Source: Salsuginibacillus kocurii DSM 18087 (GTDB lineage: Bacteria; Bacillota; Bacilli; Bacillales; Marinococcaceae). From it: a stretch of DNA of 64,000 nt. This document shows positions 33,765 through 42,234 of the stretch, piece after piece. Positions within the stretch are counted from its first letter, which is position 1; each line of letters opens with the position of its first letter. Below the pieces are notes generated by a model that saw only the letters and a program-made list of their open reading frames with translations, did no database searches and was not told the origin of the DNA. The position numbers and the translations under genes were made by a program. The DNA lies in the NCBI RefSeq assembly GCF_000377705.1, contig NZ_KB898628.1:62001-126000 (forward strand), given 5' to 3'.

Positions 33765-34531
33765 TGTTACTTCTATTTATCGTGTGTATTATCGGAATTG
33801 CAAGTTATAAAAAGTGGCTCAGTCCAACCGGTGCAGCAGCAGCATTTATTGTTGGCTTAGTTATCGCCCTCGCTTTTTCATGGCCAGGCCTTATCATATT
33901 AGGTGCTTTTTTTGTTTCCTCTTCATTGGTAAGTAAATTGAAGAAAAAGGGGGAAGAGGAAACAGTAAAAGATGATAGTACCCGCACGGCCAGGCAAGTA
34001 TTTGCAAATGGCGGAGTAGCAGCGAGTGCGGCTTTAGTCTATATCGTGTTCCCCGATTTTATTTGGTTTGCTGCATTTATTGCATCGTTAGCAGCGGCAA
34101 CAAGTGATACGTGGGCTTCGGAGTTTGGCCGGATATTTGGTGGTAAGCCGAGACATCTTCTCACCTTTAAGCTGCAGCCTAAAGGAACGTCAGGAGCTAT
34201 TTCATGGCCAGGGACTGTAGCAGCTTTAGGCGGAGCACTATTTGTAACGGGTACGGCTTATTTAATTGTTGGAGGAGAGAATTCATTTTCATTAACAAGC
34301 TTAGTGATATTAACGTTAAGCGGGTTTTTAGGTCAGTGGGTCGACACGTTAATGGGAGCACTGCTTGAAGTGGAATATGAGTGTTCTGTATGCGGAATTG
34401 TGAGCGAGGACAAAATGCATTGCCAGACTGCAGGCGCTGTTGCTTCTGGGTGGTCATTTATAAATAATGAAGTAGTTAATACATGCTGTACATTAAGTGG
34501 TGCTGCCTTTGCCATTTTATTTTTATTATAA
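33758..34531 (+). CDS. DUF92 membrane protein
   Basis: 257-aa polytopic protein of the DUF92/TMEM19 family with about six helices. The family motifs SLAAATSDTWASEFGRIFGGKPR (about residues 108-130, here described by its start ATSDTWASE) and FLGQWVDTLMGALLE are present. The plant member VTE6 is a phytyl-phosphate kinase, so a polyprenyl-phosphate or CTP-dependent kinase role is possible but unproven. It is coupled to yqgN by overlapping start and stop codons. Confidence 0.82.
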   Translation: MLMLLLFIVCIIGIASYKKWLSPTGAAAAFIVGLVIALAFSWPGLIILGAFFVSSSLVSKLKKKGEEETVKDDSTRTARQVFANGGVAASAALVYIVFPDFIWFAAFIASLAAATSDTWASEFGRIFGGKPRHLLTFKLQPKGTSGAISWPGTVAALGGALFVTGTAYLIVGGENSFSLTSLVILTLSGFLGQWVDTLMGALLEVEYECSVCGIVSEDKMHCQTAGAVASGWSFINNEVVNTCCTLSGAAFAILFLL

Positions 34532-34533
34532 GT

Positions 34534-34696
34534 GCTATTAAAGGCCAGTGTTGATTTTAAAAAAGGGTTGCTGAGAGTGAGTTAGAAAAGCAACAATGGG
34601 ACACTGTGTGAAAGAGGAGGCCAAATCACTTGTTGCAATATTAACACGTGTCCCGCGAACAGGCTGAAGCGAACATCAACACCATTTCACAAAGGC
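34534..34696. repeat. Inverted-repeat element B (degenerate)
   Basis: About 163 bp between the DUF92 gene and thiF. The left end GCTATTAAAGGCCAGTGTTGAT and the right end ATCAACACCATTTCACAAAGGC are inverted partners (TGTTGAT/ATCAACA identical). Inside is a second inverted pair, GGGACAC/GTGTCCC. Non-coding. Same general design as element A, with diverged ends. Confidence 0.6.
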
Positions 34697-34733
34697 TTAT
34701 TGTTAAAAGAAAATAAAGGGAGGCGAAACAGAG

Positions 34734-35750
34734 ATGGACCGGGAACGCTATTCACGGCAAATGTTGTTTGCTCCGATTGGGGAAGAAGGCCAGGAGAAAT
34801 TAAAAAATTCGGCTGTACTTATTGTTGGCTGCGGCGCATTAGGAACGGTTGCGGCAAATCAGTTGGTTCGTGCTGGGGTCGGCCATGTGCGTATTGTCGA
34901 TCGTGATTTTGTAGAAACAAGCAATTTACAACGACAAATGCTTTTTACAGAAGAAGATGCAGCTCATATGATGCCAAAAGCAATTGCTGCTAAATCTCGC
35001 TTGGAAGAAATGAATTCCGGGGTAGAAATCGAAGGGATTGTGACCGATGTAAATGCGGGCTCGATTGAAAACTTGTTGGAGAATATGGATTTGGTTGTTG
35101 ATGGTACGGATAATTTTTCAACGCGTTTTTTACTTAATGACGCATGTTATAAACATGGCCTGCCGTATATGTACGGGGGAGCGGTCAGCTCGAGAGGAAT
35201 GAGTGCCTCCTTTATTCCAGGTGAGACGCCATGCTTACGCTGCTTACTTGGGAGCGGTTATGATTCAAGTGGTGATACATGTGACACGATTGGGGTTATT
35301 AGTCCAATTGTTGATATTATTGCTTCAATTGAAACTGCTGAGGCGTTGAAATGGTTGACGGGTCGTAAAGATAAAATGAGACGGTCACTTTTACAAATGG
35401 ACGTGTGGTCCTTTCAAACACAGGAAATCACGTTTAAGAGTCCACGGCCAGACTGCCTGACGTGTGGAACAAAGGAGTATCCGGATTTGCAGCAGGCAAG
35501 AGCAGACGAAGCGGTTTCAATGTGTGGAAGAGACAGTGTCCAAATCCACAGCCGTACTTCCTTTGATTTAAATCAACTGGCTGAACAATTACAGGCGGTA
35601 CTTAACGTTGAGGTCACCCCATTTTTGCTTCGCGTTGAGATCAGTTCGGATGAACGATTGGTCGTATTTTCTGACGGGCGTGTGCTGGTCCAGGGTACAG
35701 ACGATATTTCGAGAGCTAAAACATTGGTTGCTCGCTATATTGGTTCTTAA
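34734..35750 (+). CDS. thiF: Thiazole biosynthesis adenylyltransferase ThiF
   Basis: 338-aa E1-like enzyme, the length of B. subtilis ThiF (336). It adenylates the C-terminal glycine of ThiS so that it can carry sulphur. The nucleotide loop GCGALG (32-37), RQMLF, Zn-binding C167-x-x-C170 and C241-x-x-C244, and DTCDTIGV (C183) are present. The C-terminal ThiF extension (about 250-335, with SMCGRDSVQI) favours ThiF over MoeB. The ATG follows GGGAGGCG. It lies 13 kb from the thiESGOD cluster, which lacks thiF. Confidence 0.85.
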   Translation: MDRERYSRQMLFAPIGEEGQEKLKNSAVLIVGCGALGTVAANQLVRAGVGHVRIVDRDFVETSNLQRQMLFTEEDAAHMMPKAIAAKSRLEEMNSGVEIEGIVTDVNAGSIENLLENMDLVVDGTDNFSTRFLLNDACYKHGLPYMYGGAVSSRGMSASFIPGETPCLRCLLGSGYDSSGDTCDTIGVISPIVDIIASIETAEALKWLTGRKDKMRRSLLQMDVWSFQTQEITFKSPRPDCLTCGTKEYPDLQQARADEAVSMCGRDSVQIHSRTSFDLNQLAEQLQAVLNVEVTPFLLRVEISSDERLVVFSDGRVLVQGTDDISRAKTLVARYIGS

Positions 35751-35791
35751 CAATTTTGTTGAAATCTAATGATTTTTCCGTCCCTAACAAC

Positions 35792-35809
35792 TTGTGAAAT
35801 AATGTACAA
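35792..35809 (+). promoter_or_regulatory. Rex operator 1 of ldh
   Basis: TTGTGAAATAATGTACAA fits the Rex consensus TTGTGAAWWWWTTCACAA with two changes in the right half. Predicted -10 TACAAT at 35805 overlaps it. Confidence 0.7.
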
Positions 35810-35812
35810 TAT

Positions 35813-35830
35813 AAGTGAAGGATTTCACAA
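35813..35830 (+). promoter_or_regulatory. Rex operator 2 of ldh
   Basis: AAGTGAAGGATTTCACAA fits the Rex consensus, differing in the first two bases and with GG in the AT-rich core. It starts exactly 21 bp (two helical turns) after operator 1. Confidence 0.6.
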
Positions 35831-35856
35831 AGTTTGGCTGTAGAGGAGAATGGATT

Positions 35857-36801
35857 ATGTCGTGGAAAAAGACAACCCGTGTAGCGGTAATCGGCGCTGG
35901 TTTTGTAGGTTCTAGCTTTGCCTATGCGGCTCTTAATCAGGGAGTAGCAGATGAACTTGTGTTAATTGACCTCAATCAGCAAAAAGCTGAGGGAGAAGCG
36001 ATGGACTTAAATCATGGCGTGCCTTTTACGAGGCCAATGACTATTTGGGCCGGGACTTATGCGGATACGGAGCAGGCCGATATTGTCATCATTACAGCTG
36101 GCGCCAATCAAGGACCTGGAGAAACACGTTTAGATTTAGTGGAAAAAAATGTTGCCATTTTTGAATCTATAGTGCAAGACGTAATGAATGTTGGGTTTGA
36201 CGGCATCATTCTTGTAGCTACAAACCCTGTCGATGTGTTATCTTTTGCTACTTGGCGCATGTCTGGTCTGGAACCCGGACGTGTAATTGGCTCTGGTACA
36301 ATTCTAGACACCGCCAGATTGCGCTATTTGTTAAGTGACTACTTTCAAGTGGATGCTCGAAACGTTCATGCTTCAATCGTGGGAGAACACGGAGATACGG
36401 CTCTACCCGTTTGGAGTCATGCAGCCATAGGCGGCCGATTTATTTCGGATTATGTGAAGGATGAGAACCATTATGCCAATTGGGAGGACCTTGAGCAATT
36501 ATTTGTCCAGGCACGTGAAGCAGCTTACGATATTATTGAACGTAAACAAGCTACGTATTATGGAATTGCTATGGGGCTCGTTCGCTTAACGCAAGCTATA
36601 CTCCAGGACGAGAATGCAGTGCTTACCGTTTCTGTACTTTTACAGCAGGAATATGGTGAAGACAATGTGTATATTGGTGTTCCTGCCATAGTTAATGGTG
36701 ACGGTGTCCGCGAAGTGGTTGAACTTCCTTTATCCTCTCAAGAAGAAACAAAATTTAAACATTCCGTTAATGTAATGAAAAATATAACTCAGGCGCTTTA
36801 G
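35857..36801 (+). CDS. ldh: L-lactate dehydrogenase
   Basis: 314-aa NAD-dependent L-LDH that reduces pyruvate to lactate for NADH recycling. It has the Rossmann loop GAGFVGSSFAYA (about 12-23), the LIDLNQQKAEGEAMDLNH stretch with the NAD-selecting aspartate, the substrate arginine region (TRLDLVEKN) and the catalytic histidine in GEHGDTALPVWS. The GQRPGE-type loop of many LDHs reads NQGPGETRLD. ATG 35857 is chosen with GAGGAGA upstream. Tandem Rex operators just upstream predict induction at high NADH/NAD. Confidence 0.94.
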   Translation: MSWKKTTRVAVIGAGFVGSSFAYAALNQGVADELVLIDLNQQKAEGEAMDLNHGVPFTRPMTIWAGTYADTEQADIVIITAGANQGPGETRLDLVEKNVAIFESIVQDVMNVGFDGIILVATNPVDVLSFATWRMSGLEPGRVIGSGTILDTARLRYLLSDYFQVDARNVHASIVGEHGDTALPVWSHAAIGGRFISDYVKDENHYANWEDLEQLFVQAREAAYDIIERKQATYYGIAMGLVRLTQAILQDENAVLTVSVLLQQEYGEDNVYIGVPAIVNGDGVREVVELPLSSQEETKFKHSVNVMKNITQAL

Positions 36802-36866
36802 TGCCACTTTCAATCGTTGCGCATAAATAGCCACAGACTGGCTCACACTACGTAATGGTGATGGAT

Positions 36867-37064
36867 ATGAATAATCAATTATGGTACACAACAGGTACTT
36901 CCTTAATTATTGTCTTGCTCGCATTAGTGTGGTACCTAACAGACCGAAAAAGTCTCTATAGGTTTTTCATGCGTTTCTTGCTAAAACCGATGCTTCAAAT
37001 TCCATGGCTGCGCACTTTGATTTTGCGACGCATTCAGCAAAGGTTTGAGTTGCGAACCGAGTAG
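36867..37064 (+). CDS. Small single-pass membrane protein
   Basis: 65-aa protein with one transmembrane helix (about residues 8-25) and a very basic C-terminal tail (RKSLYRFFMRFLLKPML, ending in FELRTE). No family recognised. ATG 36867 follows GGTGATGG; ATG 36855 and 36861 are in frame. A perfect terminator follows, so it ends the ldh unit or forms its own. Confidence 0.55.
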   Translation: MNNQLWYTTGTSLIIVLLALVWYLTDRKSLYRFFMRFLLKPMLQIPWLRTLILRRIQQRFELRTE

Positions 37065-37081
37065 TCTCGGTTCGCTCTTTT
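37052..37081 (+). terminator. Terminator after the small membrane protein
   Basis: GCGAACCGAG/CTCGGTTCGC perfect stem, TAGT loop, T-rich tail. Confidence 0.92.
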
Positions 37082-37227
37082 AATGTATAAAAAAGTTGAC
37101 TGCTACTATCTTTAACATAAAATTGCCTTATAGCGGGAAAAGTACATCAGAATTTAAGAATGGCATATATGCGAAGCAATCGCCACTTTGCTTAAAGCTT
37201 GCTATACTAGCTTCAGGAGGTAGATGC

Positions 37228-37980
37228 ATGCGCTGGAAAACGATTTGCTTCGATTTAGACAATACGCTGCATTCACATGATACAGCTTTTATTCGTACTG
37301 TACGAATGCTTTTTGATAAAAAACTGCATGAATGGCGTAATAAAGGATTGAATGTCTCTCATATTAAGCTTGACTCTGTAGTAGGCACGTTTAAATATTT
37401 CAGTGATGAGTTATGGGACAAAAAAGAAAGTGGCGAATGGAGCCGGGAAACTTACCGAAGAGAGAGATATAAACAAACAATGGAAACATATGAGTTACCG
37501 AACGACCTTCATTCAGCTGATAGGTTTCATGAAGAATATGAAAAAAACGTTCCCTTTTATGGTGTGCCTTACGAAGGTTTGTATGAAGGTTTGGAACAGT
37601 TGGAAAAGCATGGATTTCAATTAGGAATAATAACAAATGGTCGTTCGACTACGCAGCTTAAAAAATTTGAAGCGCTCAATCTGTCTTCCTATATCTCCCA
37701 AAAATCTTTATTTATTTCTGGGGAAATGGGAACGGCCAAGCCGGAGAGAACCATTTTTCAACAAGTAGCAGAGCACTTAAGGGTGGAAGCAAATGAAGCA
37801 TTATTTGTGGGAGATGCCTGGGAATTGGATATTGTCGGGGCCATAGAAGCAGGCTGGGACGCCCTTTATCTCAATACGAGTGCTCAACTGCCCACTACTG
37901 AACACCAACCGGTCGGCCAGGCATCGTCGTTTAAAGAAGCGATCGAGCTAATTGTGACTCTGGATTCAAAAGCGAGGTGA
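37228..37980 (+). CDS. HAD-family hydrolase
   Basis: 250-aa HAD hydrolase with an alpha-helical cap. Motif I CFDLDNTL (residues 7-14), motif II (IITNGRS), motif III lysine (GTAKPERTIF) and motif IV (FVGDAWELDIVGA) are all intact. The substrate is unknown; the family includes 5'-nucleotidase- and 2-haloacid dehalogenase-like phosphatases. ATG 37228 is chosen with GGAGGTAG upstream. It is 4 bp before gluP and in the same transcript. Confidence 0.82.
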   Translation: MRWKTICFDLDNTLHSHDTAFIRTVRMLFDKKLHEWRNKGLNVSHIKLDSVVGTFKYFSDELWDKKESGEWSRETYRRERYKQTMETYELPNDLHSADRFHEEYEKNVPFYGVPYEGLYEGLEQLEKHGFQLGIITNGRSTTQLKKFEALNLSSYISQKSLFISGEMGTAKPERTIFQQVAEHLRVEANEALFVGDAWELDIVGAIEAGWDALYLNTSAQLPTTEHQPVGQASSFKEAIELIVTLDSKAR

Positions 37981-37984
37981 GAAG

Positions 37985-39541
37985 ATGGATGAAGAAATCA
38001 TGCGCCAAAACCATATGTATTGGCAGCTTGTTTACCATCTTGCTATAACATGTGATATGAGAATTGTTAATATTAGTAAAGATAATAAGCAGGTGTGGCT
38101 TGAACGGGAAGATAAAGATGACCCTGCTCTTTTTCGGATTGTGAAAATGGATGTCATTTGGAGCAGGGAGCTACAGAAAGACTTGGATAGCATGCCGGTT
38201 AAATTTCGGCAAATCCGTAAACAAATGCCGCTGCGAAAACCAGATTTGTATAATGTTTATGTCACGAGCTACCCGCCTGTAGACGAGGCGGGTCCTCTGT
38301 TGGAGCAAGATAGAACAGCAGGTCAAACGCCTATTAAAAGTTACCTGCTCCCGGCAATTCCAAACCGCTGGCACACGCTCGATGAAGTAAAAGACTTTGT
38401 AGCTTCAGCTAAGTGCGAAAAGAGGTTTTATCCGGAGGGGTTTACATGGCACGAAGAGGACACAGCCCGCCTGCGCCAAGAGGTGAAAGATAAACACAAA
38501 CAGGCAACTGAAAAAGACCGAGAGTTTTTTTTGTTCGGAAAGCCTTTATTTACGACAACGCTCCTAATTATAATTGCCTTAATTTTTATGTATATGGAAA
38601 CGGTTGATGATACGACCAGTGTGTTAACGCTGATTGAATTTGGCGCGAAATACAACCCAGCAATTATAGAGGGAGAATGGTGGCGGTTAGGATCGGCTAT
38701 GTTTTTGCATATCGGGTTTCTTCATTTTTTTATGAATTCGCTTGCCTTATTCTACTTAGGTGGAGCTGTGGAGCGAATTTTTGGCACTACTCGTTTTATT
38801 TTGATCTACATTTTAGCTGGCCTTATAGGTTCAATAGCAAGCTTTGCGTTTAATGATCAAATTTCAGCTGGAGCTTCAGGTGCTATATTTGGTTGTTTTG
38901 GAGCGCTTTTATATTTTGGAAGCATTCATCGAAAGCTATTTTTTCGTACAATGGGGCTAAGTGTAATCGTGATCCTGGTTATAAACCTTGCTTTTGGCTT
39001 TATGGTGCCTATGGTAGATAACGGGGCGCATATTGGCGGTTTAGTAGGAGGGTTTCTTGCTTCAGCGGCCGTGCATTTGCCAAAACATGGATTGAAATGG
39101 CGTCAGCCGGTGATCCTGCTTTTAACAGGAGTGGGGGCTATTGGCTTGTTTATATTTGGGCTACAGACCGAAGACGGTGAAATGGCTGGGATGATTCAAC
39201 TGCAAATCAGTCAGGAGCTATTAGAGGAGGGACAGTACGAAGAGGCTTACGAATTAATTACCTCTGCAATAGAGGAAGGGGAAGATAGTGCCGAAGCTTA
39301 TTTTCTCCAGGGAAACGCAGAAGCTCAGCTCGCCATGTTCGAAGAAGCTCGAGAAAGTTACTTTGACGCCTTGGAACAACGAGCTGATTTTCATGAAGCA
39401 TATTATAATTTAGCACTGGTGTATGTTGAATTGGGTGATAAAGAAGAAGCCTCAACTTATGTTAATGAAGCAATAGCCATTCAAGAACAAGAAGAGTATG
39501 AAAGGCTTAAGCAGCACCTTCAAAACTCCATGGATGAGTAA
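37985..39541 (+). CDS. gluP: Rhomboid intramembrane serine protease GluP with TPR domain
   Basis: 518-aa YqgP/GluP-type protein. A soluble N-terminal domain (about 1-180) is followed by seven membrane helices with the catalytic dyad Ser298 (GASG) and His349 (GAHIGG) and the HxxxN motif (LHFFMNS). A C-terminal TPR region (about 395-510) completes it. It cleaves membrane proteins, and the B. subtilis homologue works with FtsH on the Mg transporter MgtE. The ATG follows GAGGTGAGAAG. The last 35 bp overlap the convergent gene. Confidence 0.94.
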   Translation: MDEEIMRQNHMYWQLVYHLAITCDMRIVNISKDNKQVWLEREDKDDPALFRIVKMDVIWSRELQKDLDSMPVKFRQIRKQMPLRKPDLYNVYVTSYPPVDEAGPLLEQDRTAGQTPIKSYLLPAIPNRWHTLDEVKDFVASAKCEKRFYPEGFTWHEEDTARLRQEVKDKHKQATEKDREFFLFGKPLFTTTLLIIIALIFMYMETVDDTTSVLTLIEFGAKYNPAIIEGEWWRLGSAMFLHIGFLHFFMNSLALFYLGGAVERIFGTTRFILIYILAGLIGSIASFAFNDQISAGASGAIFGCFGALLYFGSIHRKLFFRTMGLSVIVILVINLAFGFMVPMVDNGAHIGGLVGGFLASAAVHLPKHGLKWRQPVILLLTGVGAIGLFIFGLQTEDGEMAGMIQLQISQELLEEGQYEEAYELITSAIEEGEDSAEAYFLQGNAEAQLAMFEEARESYFDALEQRADFHEAYYNLALVYVELGDKEEASTYVNEAIAIQEQEEYERLKQHLQNSMDE

Positions 39542-40334
39542 GTTTGTATGGGGTGCCGTCTTCTAGCATTAATAATAAATGCAAGTCTTCTTCATCTAAG
39601 ACAATAATAGGCATTGAGCTGCCGATTGGCGTTGTAAGAGTTCCATCCTCGCGCTTCACCCCTTCGAGAATATGGTCTCGGTACATGTGCCAGCTTGTCG
39701 TAACTACTTGCTTAGCTTCTCTGTCAGATAACTGTTTTGGTCCGCTCTCCATCCATTCGTTAAGATGGTTCCAACTAATAGCAGGTATGTCTTTAGGAAT
39801 GTCAAAGGCAAGCCGCAACTGTTTGGCTTCATGAAGAAGCTGCTGCTGAAACACGTGGTCGAGCACATACCGCCCTTTCCGCTCACGGTCATTTTTGGGT
39901 TGAGTAAAAGCATGTATGTTCGTATGAGGGGAATTCGTTGTATACAATTGGGCAGAAGAGATTGCGGTTGCCCGTTCTAAATTCTTTGTTTTAAGCTGGT
40001 GTTTTGTCCACGCATCGAAGCGTCGGCTTCCTTCATGTGTTGTTGTTTTTAATTTTTTAAGCTTATCTGTGTCCGGTTCCCAAGCTTCAAGAAAAAAAGA
40101 TAAATGACTATTCTCGAACACAAGCGTTAGGCTGGATTGTTCATACATCTTTGCTTTTGTCTCGGTGGAAGCTTGGGTGACAAGCTGATATTCATATTCA
40201 TTTTCTACTTTTGCTAATTCAAGTTCGGTGTCTATTTTAAGGCTTAACGGATCATTTGAACTTTTGCTGAACGCTTGTTCTTGGTCCATACATATGAAAA
40301 CTATAATGGCTAGAGTGAAACATATCCATCTCAT
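39507..40334 (-). CDS. Hypothetical secreted protein
   Basis: 275-aa protein with a cleavable-type signal peptide (residues 1-23, ending near AFSKS). The mature part is mixed alpha/beta with basic and acidic patches and no cysteine or recognised catalytic motif. The C-terminus includes SMPIIVLDEEDLHLLLMLED. No family recognised. The ATG follows GGAGGTAAAAGC. It converges on gluP with a 35-bp overlap of the coding 3' ends and no terminator between them. Confidence 0.65.
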   Translation of the reverse strand: MRWICFTLAIIVFICMDQEQAFSKSSNDPLSLKIDTELELAKVENEYEYQLVTQASTETKAKMYEQSSLTLVFENSHLSFFLEAWEPDTDKLKKLKTTTHEGSRRFDAWTKHQLKTKNLERATAISSAQLYTTNSPHTNIHAFTQPKNDRERKGRYVLDHVFQQQLLHEAKQLRLAFDIPKDIPAISWNHLNEWMESGPKQLSDREAKQVVTTSWHMYRDHILEGVKREDGTLTTPIGSSMPIIVLDEEDLHLLLMLEDGTPYKLTHPWSFEGAA

Positions 40335-40454
40335 GCTTTTACCTCCATCAACCTGTCGTTTCTATTTAAATTGTGGAAAAACCGGTTCTACTATACCTTT
40401 TGAGCATGTTTTTTATCTGGTCAAGCATATAGTAACGATTAAGGAGGTGTGAAC

Positions 40455-40946
40455 ATGCTTGACCCCGCAAGCTTTGCTTTTGTTTTGGGATGTTTTATCA
40501 TCTTGCAGAAAACATGGTCTCCTAACCGGCTGGCTTTCATGATCTGGTTTATAACGCTTGTTGGTGCTTATGTAGGACGGGTGATTGTTCACACGTGGGA
40601 AGTGCTGTATGTTCCTATTGTTCTCGAAATTGGTTGGAGTTTAGCTGTTTTATTAATGGTAGTCCTGGGTTTGATGACATATCAGCCAATTCAAGGGTTG
40701 TTTAGAAGAGAAACGCAGCCAATGTGGGTATTATTGTTTGTGGCCTCCTTTTTCTTGGGAGCAAAATCACTGCATATCTTTGGGGAAGGTTTTGGCTATT
40801 TATTAGTAAGCGGTTATATGACTTTATTTTTTATTCTTGGCATGCTGGGCATGAACCGTCTGCTTGTCAGTGGATTTTCTTTTCGGACCGCACCGTTGAT
40901 TCCGTTTGGAATTCTCGTTGTGACGATAGTCTTAAAATTGATATAA
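40455..40946 (+). CDS. Hypothetical membrane protein
   Basis: 163-aa very hydrophobic protein with about five transmembrane helices and short loops. No family motif recognised. The ATG follows AAGGAGGTGTGA, one of the strongest ribosome sites in the window. It is 18 bp upstream of yqgQ and probably heads the yqgQ-glcK unit. Confidence 0.6.
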   Translation: MLDPASFAFVLGCFIILQKTWSPNRLAFMIWFITLVGAYVGRVIVHTWEVLYVPIVLEIGWSLAVLLMVVLGLMTYQPIQGLFRRETQPMWVLLFVASFFLGAKSLHIFGEGFGYLLVSGYMTLFFILGMLGMNRLLVSGFSFRTAPLIPFGILVVTIVLKLI

Positions 40947-40964
40947 TAAAAACGGGTGTTGTAA

Positions 40965-41162
40965 ATGGAAACCATGCGAGATGTACGAGAATTATTAAAA
41001 ACATATGGAACATTTGTGTATACAAAGGATAAAAACGTTGATTCAGACCTCATGGAACTAGAATTAGAAGAATTAAAGAACTACGGGCTTTTGGACCAGG
41101 AGACTTACCTTAAAGCTCGTGTTATTATACAAAAAGCTCGTAAAGAAAAGCCTTTGTTTTAA
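40965..41162 (+). CDS. yqgQ: YqgQ family small protein (DUF910)
   Basis: 65-aa helical protein with the YqgQ pattern VRELLKTYGTFVYTKDK, LMELELEELKNYGLLD and ETYLKARVIIQ. It is a short three-helix protein suggested to bind single-stranded nucleic acid; the role is unknown. It precedes glcK as in B. subtilis. Confidence 0.88.
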   Translation: METMRDVRELLKTYGTFVYTKDKNVDSDLMELELEELKNYGLLDQETYLKARVIIQKARKEKPLF

Positions 41163-41190
41163 TCGAATACTTAAGAGGGAGTTGGGTTTA

Positions 41191-42162
41191 GTGACTACAT
41201 ACGTTGCAGGAATAGATGTGGGAGGGACAAGCGTTAAACTCGGGTTATTTACTATTCTCGGAGAACGGATCGAGGTTTGGAATATACCGACAGACTTGAG
41301 TGACACCGGGGTACACATCCCTCAGCAAGTAGCAGAATCCATATATGAAAAAATAGACACACTAGAACTGGATAAAGAAAAATTTATCGGGGCCGGAGTG
41401 GGAGTCCCAGGCTTTGTTCGACCTGCCGATGGTGTGGTGAAATTTGCAGTAAACATCAAATGGAGAGATTACCCGGCTGCCACAGCGTTTAATCAAGCAC
41501 TGGACCGCCCGGTTTTTGTTAACAATGATGCTAATTTAGCTACTGCGGGAGAAGTTTGGCGCGGAGCTGGGAAAGGTGCAGAGAATGCGGTATGTATAAC
41601 CTTGGGAACCGGCGTAGGAGCCGGCTTAGTTGTGCACGGGGATATTTTAAGCGGGAAAGCTGGAACGGCTGGGGAATTTGGCCATGTCAATGTGGTACCG
41701 GGAGGAAGAAAGTGTGAATGTGGTGGATACGGCTGTTTAGAGTCTTATGCGTCAGCTACTGGTCTAGTAGGGGTAGCAACCGAACAGCTGCATGAGCATA
41801 AAGAATCTTCCTTACATCAAATTGATACTATATCAGCCGCAGATATATATCATGCAGCAGACCATGGTGACCAATTTGCTCAGAAGTTAATAGATGATGC
41901 CGGGTATTATCTTGGATATGCCATTGCGAATATGGCGACCGTGTTAAATCCAGAAAAGATAATTATTGGCGGCGGGATGTCAGCTGCTGGTGATACATTG
42001 CTGCAACCAGTTAGGAAGGCGTTCGAACAGTTTGTACTTCCAGAGGCCGGTGCCAGTGCAGAGATTGCATTTGCTGAGTTAGGCAATGAGGCCGGGGTGA
42101 ATGGAGGTTCTTGGCTAGCAGTTAAACGACTCGATAGGCTTCCTGCAGATCAAATAGAATAA
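41191..42162 (+). CDS. glcK: Glucokinase (ROK family)
   Basis: 323-aa ROK kinase that phosphorylates glucose with ATP. It has the N-terminal phosphate loop IDVGGTSVKLG (residues 8-18), the sugar site NNDANLA, ITLGTGVGAGLV and the ROK zinc motif GHVNVVPGGRKCECGGYGCLE (listed by its parts: GHVNV, CECGGYGCLE). GTG 41191 with AGAGGGAG upstream is preferred to a longer frame through the yqgQ 3' end. Follows yqgQ by 28 bp. Confidence 0.93.
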   Translation: MTTYVAGIDVGGTSVKLGLFTILGERIEVWNIPTDLSDTGVHIPQQVAESIYEKIDTLELDKEKFIGAGVGVPGFVRPADGVVKFAVNIKWRDYPAATAFNQALDRPVFVNNDANLATAGEVWRGAGKGAENAVCITLGTGVGAGLVVHGDILSGKAGTAGEFGHVNVVPGGRKCECGGYGCLESYASATGLVGVATEQLHEHKESSLHQIDTISAADIYHAADHGDQFAQKLIDDAGYYLGYAIANMATVLNPEKIIIGGGMSAAGDTLLQPVRKAFEQFVLPEAGASAEIAFAELGNEAGVNGGSWLAVKRLDRLPADQIE

Positions 42163-42166
42163 ATAG

Positions 42167-42183
42167 TTGGCACTTTTCTTGCA
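42167..42183 (+). promoter_or_regulatory. Sigma-54 (SigL) promoter of the arginase-aspartase operon
   Basis: TTGGCAC (42167-42173), 5-bp spacer TTTTC, TTGCA (42179-42183) is an exact match to the -24/-12 consensus TGGCAC-N5-TTGCA. It lies 52 bp before the arginase start. The sigma-54 activator RocR is encoded 4 kb away. Confidence 0.88.
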
Positions 42184-42234
42184 TAAAAGATAGGCGAACA
42201 GCTCTAATAACAAGCTAGAGGAAGGGGAAAACGA

